Source of the DNA: Antedon bifida
Taxonomy: Eukaryota > Echinodermata > Crinoidea > Comatulida > Antedonidae
Direction: 5' to 3'
Length of the DNA: 64,000 nucleotides
Assembly: GCA_963402885.1 (NCBI GenBank)
Contig: OY727101.1
Coordinates: 18,266,417-18,330,416 of the forward strand
The position numbers and the translations under genes are program-made. Of the stretch, positions 25,669 through 40,454 are shown piece after piece (positions within the stretch are counted from its first letter, which is position 1; the number at the start of each line of letters is the position of its first letter). Below the pieces are notes generated by a model that saw only the letters and a list, made by a program, of their open reading frames with translations, ran no database searches and was not told where the DNA came from.

Positions 25669-28458
25669 ATAAGCAATAATATAAAAAATATATTTTAGCA
25701 GGTAAGAGTGAACTTACAATTTCACTCTTCCCTAATTTTAAGTAGCTTTTGTGGAAGATGCTATTGTTAACTTCCTGGTGACATTTGTTTCTCTGTTTGT
25801 TTTATACTGTATGTTTTGTATATGGATGTACTATCCGAAAAAAAAGGAAATGAATGAATAACACTTTCGATTGTTGACACTGTAATATTAAATACATTAT
25901 TTTATTTTATTTATTTATTAACCATCTTTGAAGAGGATCAACCGTGCAGGTTCTTCTTCTTCTTCTTAACAATTTACAATTACTGGTACTATTTGATGGT
26001 GTTTATCTTACAACGCAATCTTGTAAAGAAATTTAAGAACTAAAACCCGGTTTTCTGTACATTTACCACGTTAGAAGACTGTGTAGCAATGCTTCAAATA
26101 TGCAAATATTATTCCTTTTTGGGCTTTAGAATATTAGGCCTAAGATACATTTATCTCCTTACCTGCACAGATTAACTTATTGTTTTTGTCGTTGTTTTTA
26201 AAACACTGCGGTAATACACGAGTGATTACAGGTAGTTAAAAAAAGAAATTCATTACAAACCCATCTTCTTTTCTGGCACATTCATTCGTACATTCATGTA
26301 TACAAACGTAAGCCCGGCCTTGGCGCGGTATTGCTTTAATTATGCCGATTACTCACTTAATTTTGCCGAGATTTTGTTGCGCTCATTCGGCCACTGAACT
26401 TGACACTCAGACGGTGAAACAGCCTCCGTCCACTTATAACTATTAAGATTAACTTAAGAAATTCTTAGTCCTTATTCTTAACTATACGACAGATAGATTT
26501 TTAGATTTCCCCGGAGGATCACAAAACATTACTTTACTGTGAAAACTAACTTAAGTATTTACTTTTTGAAAGCTCGTACAAATCTTAACTGAGTTCATTA
26601 AATCGATTGTTGTGGTGCTTGTGTTTGTCTTCCGTCGTACACATAAACTCCTTAATAAACCACGTTAACAATTATTAAAAGTAAATTGAATGTTTGACCA
26701 TGGAATAGTGCTGTTTCAAAACGATTGTTCTTTGATCATTTTCGATACAATTTGATTTAATTGATTTACTGCGATTATTTCTGGCCTCTGGTTAATATGC
26801 TTGGTTTGCCGAAAATGTCTACATTTATTTTCGTCGAGTAATAGTTATTACATGTAATCCATAAGAGAACAGTTTTATAACAAATAGATTATTTTCTAAT
26901 CTTCTATTTACCCACTTATAACGTTATTACTTTAGTATTGTACAGTTTTGTTTTGTCGAATGAAATATTACAAATCTTTGGTTTGCATTTTTAAAGTAAA
27001 AATATAACCCATCCTTTGGAACACCCTATTAAGGGAACATTTTCCCGTGAAAAAACGGGGGTTGATATATGTTTTAACATGTCTACCTACTCATTTAGGC
27101 AACAACCATACTGTATAATCATGGAGGTATTTTACCTCTATTGTGTAATTAAAGGGACCCTTTCTTTAGCACTGTACAAGAAAGGAATGGATAAAGAGAT
27201 GTAGTCAAACATCTTGAAAATAGGCCTATAAGTTTTGAAATGTGAAAAATCTTAATTTTGCGAACCAGTGACACTGAATGATATGATTTGAATTTATTAG
27301 CAAAATCATCATAAAAAATACATACAAAGTGATAAATTACTGACATTACAAGTAATATGACATGGAAAATTGAGCTTAAAACTGATAATGCAGATCATTT
27401 TATGATTCAAAATTAAAAGTTGATAACTTGTCTCTCAATTGATTTCGTAAAATAAATAAATTACTTACAAAATAATGATTATGTTACTAAAAAATGAACA
27501 AATATACATTAATGATTATCTTAAAACAAAACTTAAAATAATTTGAAAATACCAATGGCGCCAATTCAAAATGAGGTCATAGAAAAAAGGTTTATTAATG
27601 TGATAATGTGGTATTTTGTCGTGCACAATGTCTCTAGTATGTTATCCCCTGACTTACTTGGACGCCATATGAATACGATTTACTTCAAATGATGATGCTA
27701 ATTTTGGCATTTTGCAAGTAGATTAATTAAACTATTTTAGATGTTCTAAATAATCTTATACAGATTCCTTGACGACACCATAACTAACAAAATCCATATG
27801 TTTTTTTTCACATTGTGCCTAAATATTTTTTAACAAAAACAAAATAATATTTCCATAAACCTTTGTTGTTATTTTTTAGTAATTTTTATTTATTCTGACT
27901 TTCGTTATCAGGGGGATTACCACCTATCTTATAGGACAGTGATTACTTTACTATTGGTAATGGGGCTAAAGACATAAAATACAAAAAATAAATAAAATGA
28001 TGATTTATATATTTTCGTTTTTTTTAAACACAACCCCTACACATTATTATCAGAAATGACATGAAAACGTATTATGCTTTCAGAATGATTGTGTAGGCCT
28101 AGTATATGAAACACCCTAAAGACCAATAGGACACCTGTTATAAAATGGTCTCTATTTTAAAGAAAATTTGTATAAAATCTGTATTTTATAAAATATGAAA
28201 TATGTCAGTGTAAAGGCAAATTGATATTGGGTTTAACCATTTATGTGTCAGAATCAATCAACGTTTTTAGCATGAGACGAATGTAAGCCCCTTCATAGGC
28301 CTACATATTCCACAAGTTCAAAACGATAGCGCGTTAAAATAATGACGCGATACGCGCCCCATGCAACTCCCCATTGCAATCGCTTTGATAGTCTGACAGT
28401 CGAACTTCAAGCAAGGAGTTCTTGAGGAAATCTGGTTCGTTTTTGGTTGTCAAACAAT

Positions 28459-28565
28459 GGTATATATAAACAGCGCACAACTTAATGCCAAAGGGAGTAA
28501 TTGACGAAACCATGTTTGCAATGATTTTAGTTCGCGTTATACAAACGGCACGGAACGCGCTACCC
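28459..28565 (+). promoter_or_regulatory. TATA-like box followed by an 18-codon frame
   Basis: GGTATATATAAACAGCGCAC lies about 50 bases before ATG in AACCATGTTTGC, which opens 18 codons (MFAMILVRVIQTARNALP) before TAA at about 28,566. It sits in a GC-richer island at 28,320-28,720. No family is recognised. Confidence 0.2.
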
Positions 28566-29651
28566 TAAAACTCTCTGATGTATTCGCTTTACCGACAGCT
28601 AAAATCAAAAGTTAAAAAGGGTTTTTGATGAAACCAGTCGTCAATGTCATAGAATATCTCCAGTGGGCAGGGGAGAGTGGCACTTGCATCCCCAAATGTA
28701 CGCGTAACTATGGGTAACGCCATGAATTTGCCGTTTGTGTTTCATGAAGTGTGTCAACGTGTTTTTTTGCTACAAATTCTTCCTTTAATTTATATTACAT
28801 AAATAACAGGAGTACTGTTTGCATAATAAGCTTGATTTTGTTTATTCTTTGTTGTTGTTGACTGTGTGAGATAGGCCTACATTCAATGTACATTCAACAT
28901 ACCTCATTCAACTTTATTCACATATATAATATGTACAGTACAATATATAAAAAAGAGCCACAAAATAGATTTCGCTAATCGAAGTTTGACATCTATCACA
29001 AAAATAAATTAGTCAAAAAGCATTTGATCTAACAACAATAATATGTTAATAATTCAATAAGAAAGTTAGGCCTACACTAAATATCAATTAATAAGCATGA
29101 TGAAACCTAATGTAAAATAATCTTGCAATTAGCGACAACTTGCAATAATCTGACAGTCATATTCGACTGATTTACGGACAGCTAGCAACTAACTCTTTAT
29201 GGGTAGTATTACAAATTAGCAAACTTGTCGGCAATTTGCCCGCCGACTATTCCCCTTCATGATTCCATTGCACTTGCAAATCCCCCATGGACCCTTTTAA
29301 GTAGATTACTGGGGCAGTTCTGTCATCTATCAATAATAATAATAATGTTCTATGTAAAGACGATGTGTTCCCCCTTACCCTTCAGCCTTGGTAATTTTAG
29401 TTTCCCAAGACGTTTACATACAAGGTCTGTCTGTACTTCAAGTGAACCATGTTACAGTACCCCTTACTAAACCGTGCATCACGTTACCCCCATGCAAGAA
29501 CATTGTGTTACTCCTTGTCACAGTGTGTGTGATGTGGAGGTAGCTCATGGAATGGAATTATGGTTGGTTATTAAAATGTTCGCCTACAACCTGTCAAACG
29601 TCATTTTTTCTCATAACAACAATTCCACTCTCAAAATTAAATACTTGTTTA

Positions 29652-29799
29652 AAGCTCTGTCTACACTATCAAACTAGTTTGACAAAAAAAGTGTGATGTG
29701 CCCAAATATGGTAGTGATATGCTCGAATATGGTACTGATATGACACCACCATCATGTCTATTTTTTGTCAGATAAAGTTTGATATTGTAGACAGAGCTT
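29652..29799. mobile_element. TA-flanked MITE family, copy 3
   Basis: The ends are AAGCTCTGTCTACACTATCA and GATATTGTAGACAGAGCTT, almost perfect inverted repeats. The inner GGTAGTGATATGCTCGAATAT repeat is the same as in copy 1. There is no coding capacity. Confidence 0.85.
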
Positions 29800-29810
29800 A
29801 AGACTTTGTT

Positions 29811-29850
29811 TTAATACAGCATCTTGTGTGTATGTTTGTCCAGTGAACAT
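29811..29850 (+). repeat. Fragment related to the SINE body
   Basis: TAATACAGCATCTTGTGTGT and the following ATGTTTGTCCAGTGAAC match the SINE body at about 17,186-17,222 with few differences. It directly follows MITE copy 3. Confidence 0.5.
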
Positions 29851-31172
29851 ATTGCCACATTTGAGAAAGATAGTGAGTGGACAGTTCTTAGAAATATTCC
29901 TAAATTTAAAAAAAAATCTCCCATCCCTTCTTTGAAAGAAAAACACTTATTTGACAAATCATTAAGATACTGTACTTCCAGATTGTTGTAGATTAAACGC
30001 AGACTACATGTGGGGTGGATGAGAAGCAATGTGAATGTATTCATCTTAGGTCCAAGTTTACTGTAATTCATATTTAGTTTCTTCAAGGTACTCCAAATAT
30101 GTACAGCATAACTATATAAAAACTATTGATCGTAAGGATTTTGTGACGTAACAGCAAATATAAGTAAAAACTTAACGCACCAGGCCTATAAATATCCACT
30201 GATACAACCCCACAACTACGTGTTATTTATGCAATCCAAATATTACCGTTATAATATGTTGGAAAGTCGTTCATTAACCTTTCTTTTCGGTTGTTTCATT
30301 TCTGGATATAAATTATTTAGAATTATTTTTTACTATCAATTATTTTCAATTATTTATGGGGATAAATAAATTGCTTTTTTATGTAAAGTGAAATCAACTC
30401 CAACTTAAATCAAATTGGATGGATGAATTAATCAGTCACGTCCGATTTTATTTTGACGCATTGAACGTCACGCTGACCACAAATTGAGTGAAACTTCTAC
30501 CGCCAAATGTGATCCCCCATACACGACACTTTTTTACTACGCGGCATCATTCCGCCAAAAGTAATCACTATTAAAGCTGCTAGTCGCCTATCTCCTTTAT
30601 CCTTGCCTGTCACATGTCCAACCCTCTATATTTGTCTTCTTCCCTACATATATGTTTCCTTATATTACCCCACTTCAGTCAATGTAATAAAGGGGGTCGT
30701 GACATAAACCCCTGGAAACTACGCGTCGCTGGAAATGATTTCCGTCCATCACTCCTAAGGCATATTCTGATTTTCAATCATTAATAGATATGGACATTAT
30801 TTAAAATCGTAAACGGCAGGTGGAGGTTTCAGTGGTCGATCGTGACAGGGCAATTTTAAGAAAACAATAAAGACAGGCATAGGCCTAATAAGTAAGGGTC
30901 CAAGTTGGCGGGTTAGGGACGGCTCTTGGGGGTCGTGAAGTAGGAGTTGTGTACGCCTAGAAATCATGTACTAACATACGTTGACGTCTTTGATATTTAT
31001 AGTAAACTGTTTTTTTTTATTATTATTGTATAATGAAGTTGTCACATCGGTTTCAAAGTGACAATCAACTTGTTTTGAAAGTAATATGCTCTACTTTAGT
31101 TTATATTGGCAATAAAAACGACTAATTTTTGTAATCCACTTACAAAGAAAAAGTGAAGTGATTTCTGATGTT

Positions 31173-31446
31173 AAGTTTAAACTATCCTCTGTCAATCTTT
31201 TTTATTTTACAAGTTGTGAATATAGGTCTATATAACTTTAACAGTTAAAAAGACTAAAATTAAGAAAATATTACATGAATTTTCTGAAATTGTAACCAAA
31301 ATAAGTTTAAACTATCTTCTGTCAATATTTTTATTTTACAAGTTGTGAATATAGGTCTATATAACTTTTAACGGTTATTATAAAATTAAGAAAATATTAT
31401 ATTAATTTTAAATAGATTTTACCATGAATTTTCTGAAATTTTAACC
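31173..31446. repeat. Local two-copy tandem duplication, about 130-140 bp
   Basis: AAGTTTAAACTATC(C/T)TCTGT and TTTTACAAGTTGTGAATATA occur from 31,173 and again from 31,303. Both copies end near CATGAATTTTCTGAAATT. Confidence 0.8.
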
Positions 31447-34400
31447 AATAGAATATAATAAAATAGATAGAAAATACATCTATGCCAGGTAACGTCCAAA
31501 ATATAGAATTTGTTTAAAATCGTGAGAATATTTCTTAATTTCTATAAAATAAAATTTGACAAGAATCATTTTAAATTGTCACATTGATTCTATACGCATA
31601 TTTGAAAAAGTTACAACTTTTTTTTTTATTAATGATACTAATGCATAATTTGTTTCATGAATGTCAGTTGCTTCTATCAAATGTTAAGCAATAATTACGA
31701 GCAAAAAATGAATCATCAAAAAGAAAATATAAATAGAGCAGATTAGGTATACTTATAAGTGAAACTCTTTCAAGTTCTATTGAATAAAATAATACTGATT
31801 GATAACTGCTATTATGACATGGATACTTCCTGTCAAAAAGATCGTGACATCCGACAGATAATTCTTAATCAGGGGAATATTAAAATATCAAAATTTATCG
31901 GTATCTTAGGAACCCCGTTAAACACAGTAAAATCAACTAGAACTATGTCTACAGTCAGAAACAAAGCGCCACCTCTACTCTCCTTGTTATGCATATCCAC
32001 AACCGAAAGTTGAGCTCTGATACCTCCGTAGGCTAAGGTTTTATTTAGTCAACAAATAGTCGTAACCAAGACACGAACATTTTATTTTAGTGAATCAATG
32101 TTGATGATTTTGATTAAGACAAACACTTCGTTTATACTTGGGATATACAAAGAATGACGTGTTTGCAGAGATATTTGCCTGACGGCTGGATTTAAGACAA
32201 CGATTTGCCAACGGCTGGATCATCAAAACAGTTTCATCATCAACATGTAGTTGCTATGGAGTTAGCCTAATTTTTAAAAGAGAAAGCAACTTTGTAGCCT
32301 CGTGTTTTGATCGATTGACATGTCCTCCAAAAGCCAACATTATTTTTAGTTTCTTAGAACTGCGAGGGCGAGAAAAACTAAAACAAAGCTCCAAACAAGT
32401 TTACCTTTTAACTAACAAAATATTCAAGTAAATTTCATACAATTTTACAAATTCAAGAAAATCATATTTATCATTACAACTTCTGTTGTTAATGTTATTT
32501 TGTGCATCGCTCCGCTTTGTTTTTTTCTCTCGATATATTGTATAGAGAATAGAACGATTTCAACTTTAGTGTCTATCACTATCAAATACTGTATTTCAAT
32601 ATATTGCAATCTTTGCACTCGTTTCCATAAAAGTATGCCCATTTGACTATTAGATTGGGTACTATTGGATCTTCAGTAGCCAATGAGTATGTTCGTGTTC
32701 GTGATTGGAATAGAGTTTCTTGCATGTAATCAGGTTTTTGCTATCTATTATATACATAGGCTATCTTCTTCTTCAACACCCGCCAAAAGTTCGTCCATTG
32801 TTGAAGATAAATGATTCTGTTTTATAACTTTATTTTATAACTCTAAAAACTCCTTTTTTGGCAACGAATCAAAACTTGTCTGTGTAAGTCGTCCATATAT
32901 TGGCAATTTAATCAAATGCTGTTTTTAAACGTGATTAAATAAACTTTTTTTGCTTACTTTAAATTTTATTTCTTGCAACCAATTAACGTCAAATGCCTGT
33001 TACACAATCAAGTAAATTACTTGATCAAATTATTCGAACAAAAGAAACATTTGTATTGTTATTACATTTAAGAACAAAAGTGTCGATTAGCCCACAAAAC
33101 ACAAGATAAACGAATACATTCTCGCATCAAACGGACGAATACGAAACATACGTTGCCTCAGGTGTTCATATCAAGTAGAACAACACATATCAATTGCATA
33201 ATTTCCCTTGGAATTTAATTTGAAACCAGTACACATATACACAACTCATTACGCGTTTAGGGAGTTATACGCCGAGGAGAGAGACGAATCGAGCATGTTG
33301 ATATAAAAACTACGCTCACATGTAAAATTATCATGGTCTTTATAATGGCGACGAGGACATTGAGACAATCCCAAGAGAAGCACTATATAAAACATCATTC
33401 GATTCGATTGTTACAGTGTATCACTTAAATTATTCTATTTAAGGGAATCTAATTCATACTTCATTTAATTCATCACTTTGCCAATAAATAATTTCGATTG
33501 TAGACAAACTGGACCTAATTTCTATCGCCAGGGGCCAGCGTTTAGCACATTAAACGTCCGTAGGCCTGTGCGGACTGCGGAGCAACAAGCAGGTGGACGT
33601 ACGTAAGAATTGAACAGTGATTGGATAAGCAATTCGTTAATTGAGAAAGTCGTGCGTCGCCTGGTCAGTTCAACATTTTTCTATGTTGAAATTGTTCATA
33701 AAATAGCATAATTAACAATTTTCTCATAAAATATTGCAATAAATTTCTCATTCTTTAGAGACAATCGAATCGTAAAAGTGGACTGAAATTGAAATTCCTT
33801 GACATTCATTTTGATTTCTTTTATTTGTTTAGGCAGGTATCGCAACATTGAATAAAAACGTGATATCCTGTATACTGAAATAAGTAAATAAATCTGTTTT
33901 ATTGTATGTCTTTTAAGATGATAAGACAAAACTATGGTTAAAAATAAATATAGAGAACTGTAATGATGTCGGTTAGTTATGATATAAATTACTGGAAAAT
34001 GCGATATAAATCAATATTTATATGTCGATAATCCACGGCTGAAATCTTGACTTAAACCATCTCAACATTATATTATTCAGATCTCTATAGATAATAGCAG
34101 TCATAATTAAATCATTTTATATCGTCAATTTTCCACAGAGGATAAGAACCACGGCGTCGAATGTATGACGGTAAGGTGTCCAGAGTCGTTGCTGGAACAA
34201 AGGTCTGAACGAGTTCAGTTCACACGGAGTCACAACATACCATTTTGTGTACTTAAAAGGTATTCTCACCCTTACTAATCACTTAGATGTATCTCTGGTT
34301 CATTTAGAATAAAAACATACCATGTGTGGATGTACCTGTTGGGACAAGACAAGACGTCTTAGTTCTTCCAATGCATTCGATTCTCATAGTTTGCCATCAC

Positions 34401-34969
34401 TTAATTGCGGAAAATTAATTTTTGTTCAGCATATGTTCTTCTAATGTTATTGATTTAGACACTCTGAAACAAACTTTCAGGTGGCATAATAAATTGTTAT
34501 CTAAACGATGCTTTAAAATGTTAAATTATGGTGAATAATTCCCTAAACTGAAGAATAGAACCAAATCGTAGATGTGTAGCGTAGAGAGCAATTTGCAACG
34601 ACCTAGGCCCTGGGAACTAGTTACGTCATGTTGTCATTAATGTGCGCATGCGCTGACTCGATTCGATTCTTTGGACAGTTGGCAGATACAGGTCCAACGA
34701 CACCATAGCCTGTAAGACCAGGTTGTAGATCCTAATGTCCAAGATGTGTTTTACTTCCATAGAGGTTTTAATTTCAATTTCTTTTATTTCGGAAATATTT
34801 CATCCATATCAAAAAAGTTAGAAAAAGAAAAAGAAAAAACTAATTCGCAAACAAAGCTTAAATATATAGTATAGGCCTAGTTTATATTCTTTTACAATCT
34901 GAATGATGATATACTATCAACTGTACTTTTTAAAATATTTATAACCACAACATTTGGCTTAGAAGACAA

Positions 34970-35182
34970 CTAACTTTTAACTCCACTTGATATTTTTTTC
35001 AATATTAGTATTTTTCCCATATTTGGAGAGAGATTAAATTTGATATAACAATAATTTCCGCTCGTCACTTTATGGAAGGTCGTTTTTGACAGATATGCCA
35101 TTCCATACGTTGCACGCAAATTCTTCAAACCGTACACTCGCACTTTGGTAAAATGTTTCTTTACGAGGAACCCACTTTTCAT
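34970..35182 (-). CDS. Unrecognised 70-codon open frame
   Basis: It starts MKSGFLVKKHFTKVRVYGLK and ends near KKISSGVKS, basic (rich in Lys) with alternating hydrophobic residues. It has no recognisable domain, no clear promoter and no neighbours. It is probably chance, but the composition is more protein-like than most short frames here. Confidence 0.12.
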   Translation of the reverse strand: MKSGFLVKKHFTKVRVYGLKNLRATYGMAYLSKTTFHKVTSGNYCYIKFNLSPNMGKILILKKISSGVKS

Positions 35183-38100
35183 TCTATTTTCAATGTTTTA
35201 TGATTGTAAATCATATTGCATATATCTGCATAACTGTCTGCAAACATTCCATATTGTTGATGAATACACATAAGAATGTTCAAATATCAAAATTATATTG
35301 TTATAAGATTCTGTTTTGTCAACCGGCTCATCATAGTGATTTTGTTCACTTAGGTTGACCCTGTTCTCCCCAATTCAGTTTTTGTTTAATGTAAATATTG
35401 AAAAGGACCAACTAATTAATAATTAAATGAAATGTTAAAACAATATTCTTCAATTTGCTCTTAATATTTTTCTGCCGCAAGTTAGTTTGCAATAATTTGT
35501 TTTAAATATTTGTTTTCTTTCTTCTTATTTTACACAAGAAATGTCTCAACAACATTTTGATGACAGACTTTAAAATTGCAAGATACATGTCAAAATTAAA
35601 TTAATGTTTCAATTCTGAAAGTTTGGTAGAAAAACCATTAATTAATCTACTGAAAATTACTGTTTTGTTTTAAAATATATAGAAAGAAATATTTTTTTTG
35701 GAAATAAAACTTAAGAATAACAATTTTATAAATTATAGTTGAAATGCAACAACTTGAAATTGAAATAAAATAGGTTTAGGACTATTTTGAGCTAATTTCT
35801 CAAATGTTCTCATATCACAACTTTATTGACATGTATTATGTAGTAACAGTCGAAATGGGACCAAAAGTAAAAATGTCGAAGAAAAATGTTATTAATCTTG
35901 AAAGATCATACGTTTCTATGTAATTCGATTAGTGTGTTCTAGGCCTGGTTATGCGTATTGTGAAAAACGAAGTGCGCGTTCAAACACAAACATTAATGAC
36001 ATGAATTTAACAACTACAAAAATAGAATTCAATTTGTTTCATATTTTTCAGAAATGTTGTTCTTTGATAACTATGATTTGAACTTATGATAAAAGGGCAA
36101 AACTAACAATCGCTTGGAAAAAAATGCGTTACTATTGTATAAAAAAACTGTTAGAAGGTTTTTATCAGAACAAACAGTTCAGGCATCTGGCCGACTGGTT
36201 CAACTTATTTCAATATATTTGATTAAAATTACAGCGTATAGTGATTACAAATGTCCAATTCATTACGTTTTTTTAGTTGAAGTAGCCGGTGTTATAAACG
36301 ATCTCAAACTGTTAATTAATATCGCATTTCCGAATGACTTATACCGTAATAGCATGTTTACCCTTTCGTGGTCGGCCCGTTGATTTACCGATTTAAGAAG
36401 AGTTGTTTTCGTTACTCAAACTTACGAAGTAATCACCTTTTTCTTAGTCCAAGTGTAAAATAGTATTACCACGAGTATTATTATCGATATATTGAGTATC
36501 TTGTGGATAATATAGGCAATGAATTGCGTTTGGAAATCCATTGAGGTGTCGCAGAACAGATTGTTGTCTCTAGAGCCTGTGTTTCATTCGTTTTATCAAC
36601 TTAATCAATTGTAAACACTCTTACTACATGCACACAATATGTATAAATTAACTTAACGTCGACTTTCTAATACAATTCTCCTCTTGAATAAGTCAATCTG
36701 GAGAAGAATGTTTTTTAAAAATAAGAAATGAAACGGTATGTTTCTTTGTTCAAGGGTCGGTTGAGGATCACCTCAGATCACCTGTATACCTGACTTAACT
36801 TTTTACAAAATAAAAACAAACAAAAAAAACTGTTACCTTATGGACACATTTTTGCAGTGGCAGATTTAAATATTGTTGAAATAAAAGCCGACTTCGAATT
36901 AATTCAATTTTAAATTTCTAGACATTCATTTATGTCCAACAGAAAAATCACAATAAAATGTAAAAGATAAAACTAAAAAATAAATTGGGCTTATGTTCTA
37001 AAAATTGTTTTAAAAACAGTTAGTAGGCCTATGTGATTGGTTATTGTTTGTCTTCTTTCTTAAATTTAAAGCTCAGGTACAGGCATGAATTTTAAATACA
37101 ATATCTGGTTAATTGTACATAAATCAAATATTTGTAACAGAAATCAAGACGAAAAAACATGAATTTCGCTTAATATGGACAAATACAAAATTTGGCATAA
37201 TTCTGCCATAAAAACCAGGAAGACTTTTTTTCAGTAGTTAGGTAGTTTAACCTAATGTAATAACATGTCTGGTGACTCCCTAGAAGGTGAAAAAAGATAG
37301 TGGATATACGGTGGATAATTTTTGCTATAGCATGAAAATAAAAATCTGAAGTTTAATAAAAATACCAGAAATGTAAAATTCAAGTTATATTACATATATT
37401 TAGTCATCTGATAACATTTTTTACCACACCGTTTATTTTTCATAGCTTTTTAAAATGCCTCTCTATTTACAAAATTTGTATACAAAAGAATAGAGATTTT
37501 ACTGTGTAATTTGAACTATCCCCCCACTGATAAGAAAGTGCTTATTTTCAACAAGCTCGTGTAACACAAATAAAATCCCAAAAATTATGAAACATAGGGG
37601 AAACTATAGATCAATAATTATTGGAATGTATGATCAATAGAAATTTTTTGCCCGCACCTGGCCTTTAAGGGAATGAGATGGGTCACCGGATGGGTCTTCC
37701 TTTACTTAACTTGGAGCCGTCAATGTTTATTACACAGTAATGTTGCTCATGGTAAAATTGGTTGTTCTGTTTTTGGTTAGCATGCACAGACGGCAGAAAT
37801 AGAATGTACAGTGCCTAGGCTTATTCATGTTTCATGCCCTAGATTACGGATATGCCCTACTTATGTTGGGTACAATGTAGGCCTAGTTCGTTAAGGGGCG
37901 GGTCATATCTATCCACAGTCAGCTCGGCGTAGGCTGCTGCTGTACCGGGTTCAGCAAAATGAATATTGAAATTCTCTAGAGGCTTAGACACTCGCAATAT
38001 TAACACTGGACGGAAATAAACCCAGTAGCTGACAAGCGAAATTGCGAATTAGAATAACTGTAAACAGCTGATTTGTTTAGTACTACTGTTGTAAGGTACA

Positions 38101-38496
38101 GTCGTTTGAATGTAAACCGCAATACAGGCCTAGTTTTAACGTATGCCTATATTTTATGCCCGGCGACGCGTCCCAATTTTCTAAACAGACGTTTGTACTA
38201 TGACAAAACAAACAATTTCCAAATAAAAACCTTGAATTTTTATTTTCTTATATAAATGTTATTTTGGAGATTTTAATCAGTCAATAAATCAGAGAAGTTC
38301 TTGTAAAAATTATAATACAAAACAGTAAACAGACAAAATTATAATGAAATATAAATATATGTTTAAGCAATATAATGCCAAAAAAGAGAGAAGGGACAGG
38401 GCCGCCTTTTCCCAGAAGCATTCGAATAATAATAATACCAATATACGTCATCATTATTACACATTTAAGTCACTATATAGGGGTATTCAAACAGAG

Positions 38497-38538
38497 ACCC
38501 CCCTCCCCACCCCCCATCCCCACCCCCCATCCCCAAGC
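38497..38538. repeat. C-rich simple sequence
   Basis: The run is made of CCCCCCTCCCCA and CACCCCCCATCC units and contrasts sharply with the AT-rich surroundings. Confidence 0.8.
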
Positions 38539-39142
38539 AACAAATATTAGATTACTTAAAATATGATGACTTTGGGATTATTAAAGATAGAAATAGAACT
38601 AATACAACAGTCATCGATGTGTCGATTTATAGATTCTATATATATAACCCAATTATCATTATAAATATGTTCATGTCAATCAGTAAATTATATTATATAA
38701 AGAATAGAGAATACATAAAAATAGCACTTAAACAGAACTTCTGATAACAAAACAACATTTTATTCCGGCGAATGTTTTGCAAAAATATGGGATAAACTGT
38801 AAATGAAAATGAATTGTCTGTTATTACCTTGCCATCCGTAACGCATTATTTTGTTGTCGTTAACGTCTAATTGTTGCGGAAATTATTCCGATTTAAACAT
38901 TTATGGAAGCTCAACTAAAATACTGATAAACCAAGGTCTTGTTCATTTATATTTATCACATAATCTTGATTTCTAGTGTTTTTATTGTACGAGTTACTTT
39001 CCGGTTGTTAAGGGCCGGTAGAATAAAACACGAGATGAACATTATATCCTTTTGGATGCACATATTGAACAGAAGAAATGTCCAGTATTTGTCTTTGTTG
39101 GCCTATTGAAAAATATTTCGGAATAGAGTAATAGAATGTTTA

Positions 39143-39320
39143 ATCTCTGTCTACACTATCAAACTTTATGTGACAACAAATGTGATCATATATGGACATG
39201 ATGATGTCATATCACTACCGTATTTGAGCATATCACTACCATATTTGGCCATATCACCACCATAGTTGAATATATCACTATTATATTTGTCAACCTAGTT
39301 TGATAGTGTGGACAGAGCTT
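39143..39320. mobile_element. TA-flanked MITE family, copy 4
   Basis: It runs from ATCTCTGTCTACACTATCAA to TGATAGTGTGGACAGAGCTT, preceded by TTTA and followed by TAGG, with four copies of the TATCAC(T/C)AC(C/T) inner repeat. Confidence 0.85.
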
Positions 39321-40454
39321 TAGGCAGAATACTTTCCTTCTCAGCTAATTCTGAAGATAAAATGATAATAATGATGTCACACAAAAATTAATTCAGTTGA
39401 AAAAGTATTTCTCTATTCTTTCTTCCATTTGTCAATCTCTTTTTTCTCCTCTTGTCGTCATTATTTCTCTCATTCTTCTTTTTATACCTGAAATTACCGG
39501 TGATTTATCTCATCGCCATTAATGGAAGAAAGTCTTTGATTGTCAAAAACTTGTCATCACGAAAATTGCTTAATTGATCACATATTGATTGATATTGATT
39601 AATTGATTGATATACTATATCTCCTTTCTAAATTGTTATTTATACTCATGTAATTGATTTATGAGTAAAAGGCTTAATTATAACCTTCATTATATCCATA
39701 TCAATTTCTTAACCGTTGACTTTTTAATGGCTTCAATTTTACTATGAAAATTAAATCGATAGAATTTCTTTCTGTAATGACAAGAAAGAACAGTGTGTGG
39801 TATAGCCTTTTATGTGACGACTGTAATAATAATAGCAAGTATTTCTAATTAGATCGGTCACAATGTTTCATCTATCGACAGAGGTCAATCGCCAAAGATT
39901 GACCCCATGCCGGATTAGATTAAAATTTTAATCTATTATCATTTTTAAGTGAGGTCTCGAGAAGCGTGTACATTTCTGGTTCGTAATTCATTCGCTAATT
40001 CATTCTGACCCCCAAACTATTCCTTGCCGTACTCTCTTTATTCAATAAAATTACATAGCTGTTAAAATCAGTTCCAATGGGAATAACAACCATACATTAT
40101 GTAGAGTAAACTACTAGTGTCCTTCCACGTTCGACCTATATTCATCTTACCCAGAATACACTCATGTCCCTGTTTATGTGGTTCAGATATTAAATTATCG
40201 TATACGTCGAGACACTTGCGTTGTCTGTTTTGAAATATTCAAACGAATGTGTCATTTTATAGAATGCTTCATGATTTTTTTACCCAAATCCAAGGTAAAG
40301 GAATGCGGACACCTTTCACCATGCACCATACCAGTTGTAGAAGTCATAAAGCGGTCTCATACGACCCCTACTTTTCCGGCGGTTTTTTTTTACTCTGAGC
40401 GTTAGCAGACGAGAGTATGTGGTGAATCAGAAAGAATATTAAGTACATTGAAAC

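Larger units (their letters stand above)
25673..31172. other. Intergenic, no gene seen
   Basis: It includes the GC-richer island at 28.32-28.72 kb and MITE copy 3. Other short frames are not protein-like. Confidence 0.6.
31447..39142. other. Intergenic, nearly featureless
   Basis: This 7.7-kb stretch shows only a C-rich run at 38.5 kb and short unrecognised open frames such as 36,114-36,383. A GC-richer patch with GGGGCGGG lies near 37,900. I see no gene. Confidence 0.6.

Noticed and set aside
25144..25672. Repeat protein encoded by the NIDEM or ISSIF frames
   Set aside because: Both strands are open because the 15-bp period is divisible by three. No exon context or promoter is visible.
36114..36383. 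89-codon open frame as a gene
   Set aside because: No recognisable motif, no splice or promoter support; length is within chance for AT-rich DNA of this size.
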